Source: Paratrimastix pyriformis
Taxonomy: Eukaryota; Preaxostyla; Paratrimastigidae
DNA length: 64,000 nt
Direction of reading: 5' to 3'
Assembly: GCA_027972325.1 (NCBI GenBank)
Contig: JAPMOS010000019.1
Coordinates: forward strand, 1 to 64,000
Shown here: piece by piece, positions 62,885 through 64,000 of the stretch
How positions within the stretch are numbered: position 1 is the first letter of the stretch
Layout: every line of letters starts with the position of its first letter
Made by a program: the position numbers and the translations under genes
Notes under the pieces: generated by a model
Databases searched by the model: none
Seen by the model: the letters and a program-made list of their open reading frames with translations, nothing else
What the model was told of the DNA's origin: nothing

Positions 62885-63265
62885 TCATTTCGATCAGCCG
62901 TCTCGTCGGCCAATCCCTCGGCCACCACGGCCGCCGCAGGCGACGCCCAGACTGCCCGTCGGCCCACCGAGGCCGCGCGCCTTTGCTGCTGCTGCTGCTG
63001 TTGTTGTTGTTGCTGTTGTTGTTGGGATGATGACGACTGAGGCATCTCGCAATCATCATCGCCCACGAGGCGGCCGCGAGGGCTGGTGGCCCGGAGGATG
63101 GAGGGCAGGGGGGCCTGGGCGCTGGGGGCGGGGGGCGAGAGGGCGGGCGGCGAGGGGATGGTGGTGGTGGTGGTGGAGGGGACGAGGGCGGGGCGGGAGG
63201 CCCCTGGCGGTGTCGAGAAGAGCCCGTAGTCGGCAAGATAGCGAGTGGTGTATTGCTCCCTGCAA
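61515..63265 (-). CDS. Q/S/P-rich low-complexity gene, unrecognised
   Basis: The last exon (about 62,400 down to 61,515) encodes a Ser/Pro/Thr-rich protein with a poly-Pro run, QLRQKTVHLQQQLAGVL (a short coiled coil), a ~12-Ser tract, and a more conserved end: PSRLANTSPGRPTLARGMLG, ARDIWRTGSGG, MARDQQQQLYD. Upstream segments near 62,830-63,265 encode TTRYLADYGLFSTPPG, a GDDDCEMPQSSSS segment, two long Gln tracts and a GLADETADRNE stretch. Splice junctions between them are unresolved. The protein is probably largely disordered; no function is assigned. Its 3' end is duplicated at 58,045-58,318. Confidence 0.6.
62735..62779. repeat. (ACAG)n microsatellite
   Basis: About eleven ACAG tetramers between coding-like segments of the minus-strand gene, probably within an intron. 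Confidence 0.9.
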
Positions 63266-63413
63266 GGGCCGGATGGGTGGGAGGGATGGAGGGAAGACAG
63301 ATCACAGGGTGAGTGAGCGGGTTGAAGGGGATGGGGGTGGAGGGGATGGGGGTGTGTGGACTGCCCTGCAAAGCCGAAGAAGACGAAGACGACGAAGCGG
63401 TGATTTCGTCATT

Positions 63414-63446
63414 CGATGATGATGATTGGATGATGATGATGATGAT

Positions 63447-63523
<77 letters not shown>

Positions 63524-63530
63524 GATGATA
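63414..63530. repeat. (GAT)n microsatellite
   Basis: About 35 GAT triplets with a few interruptions (GATTGG). Same motif class as the 250 bp (ATC)n tract at 22.5 kb. Confidence 0.93.
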
Positions 63531-63539
63531 TACGTCAGG

Positions 63540-64000
63540 GGGGGAACGCACCTGGCCACATCTCATCTCCCACCACGTCCTCAACCTCTACGATGCGAAA
63601 GGCAATCGAAGCCTGTGCGCGCGCACAGTTCCACGTGGTGTTCGGGCAAGGCGGAAGGGCCACTGTTTCAAGGCGGCCGCAGCCCCGAAAAATTATGGGA
63701 CAGATCCGAACCACCCCCCCCCCCAAAAAAAAAACTATGGGACGACGACCCAGACGAATCAGAAAATTATGGGGATGGAACTCATCCATAATGAACGGGA
63801 CGACCCCCCCCCCCCAAAAAAAAAAAAGGACACTGTTCTCGCCGCGTGTTAGTGCCAGGATCCCAGACTCCTGTCGGACCTTCCTCCTCACCAAAGGAAG
63901 CGTCATTGAGACCACAGTCCCAAAAAATTATGGGACGACCGAAAAAAAAACAAACAAACAACAACGACAAAACCCGCATTGAATGAAGAGGAGGAGCGGG
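63540..64000. other. Intergenic with repeated AAAATTATGGGAC motif
   Basis: AAATTATGGG(A/G) or AAACTATGGGAC occurs at about 63,692, 63,733, 63,762 and 63,925 (and at 62,698), next to C and A homopolymers. No gene is seen to the window end. Confidence 0.5.

Noticed and set aside
63426-63791. Poly-Asp and poly-Met frames at the right end
   Set aside because: They are products of the GAT microsatellite only.

Overview
The window is GC-rich nuclear DNA from a eukaryotic microbe. It carries short spliceosomal introns, LINE-type retrotransposons, many low-complexity tracts and a large tandem gene family. The family content (RING/TRAF zinc-finger proteins) and the splice style would suit a free-living protist, possibly a metamonad of the Paratrimastix type. 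That is a guess from memory, not a measured assignment. Nearly every intron supported by reading frame starts GTCTG or GTCCG, not GTRAG.

Layout. 1-835: a satellite of about six ~140 bp units, each with a perfect hairpin. 0.9-3.35 kb: coding segments of an unrecognised multi-exon gene. 3.3-11.7 kb: a decayed LINE with a ubiquitin-protease-like domain, reverse transcriptase, RNase H, a zinc knuckle and a C-terminal restriction-like endonuclease. 11.7-15.8 kb: coding segments with DNA-methyltransferase motifs and a retroviral-type integrase, read as a broken integrase-bearing element. 16-18.6 kb: an unrecognised minus-strand gene within less GC-rich, purine-rich DNA. 18.6-26.4 kb: family fragments on the minus strand, a Pro-rich gene, an armadillo-repeat gene, LINE tails, and an F-box/leucine-rich gene on the minus strand. 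29.0 kb: a minus-strand alanine tRNA gene. 61.5-63.3 kb: a low-complexity Q/S/P-rich gene on the minus strand.

The main feature is 26.8-61.3 kb: ten plus-strand members (A to J) of one family. The full architecture is RING zinc finger, two TRAF-type zinc fingers, a coiled coil of ADLTQCK-like heptads, one fibronectin type III (FN3) domain, and a C-terminal beta-sandwich like the one in HECTD1-type ubiquitin ligases. The seven-exon structure is nearly fixed (exon 2 is 40 nt, exon 4 is 220 nt). C, F, I and J look intact. H lacks an ATG at the homologous start. B has one frameshift. D is a chimera. E and G are pseudogenes. A is an older, divergent member without the C-terminal half. Sequence blocks are shared between C/D, E/J, F/G and H/I, which shows recent duplication and gene conversion. 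The domain order parallels animal TRIM proteins, so a rapidly evolving set of ubiquitin ligases with variable recognition domains is a reasonable hypothesis.
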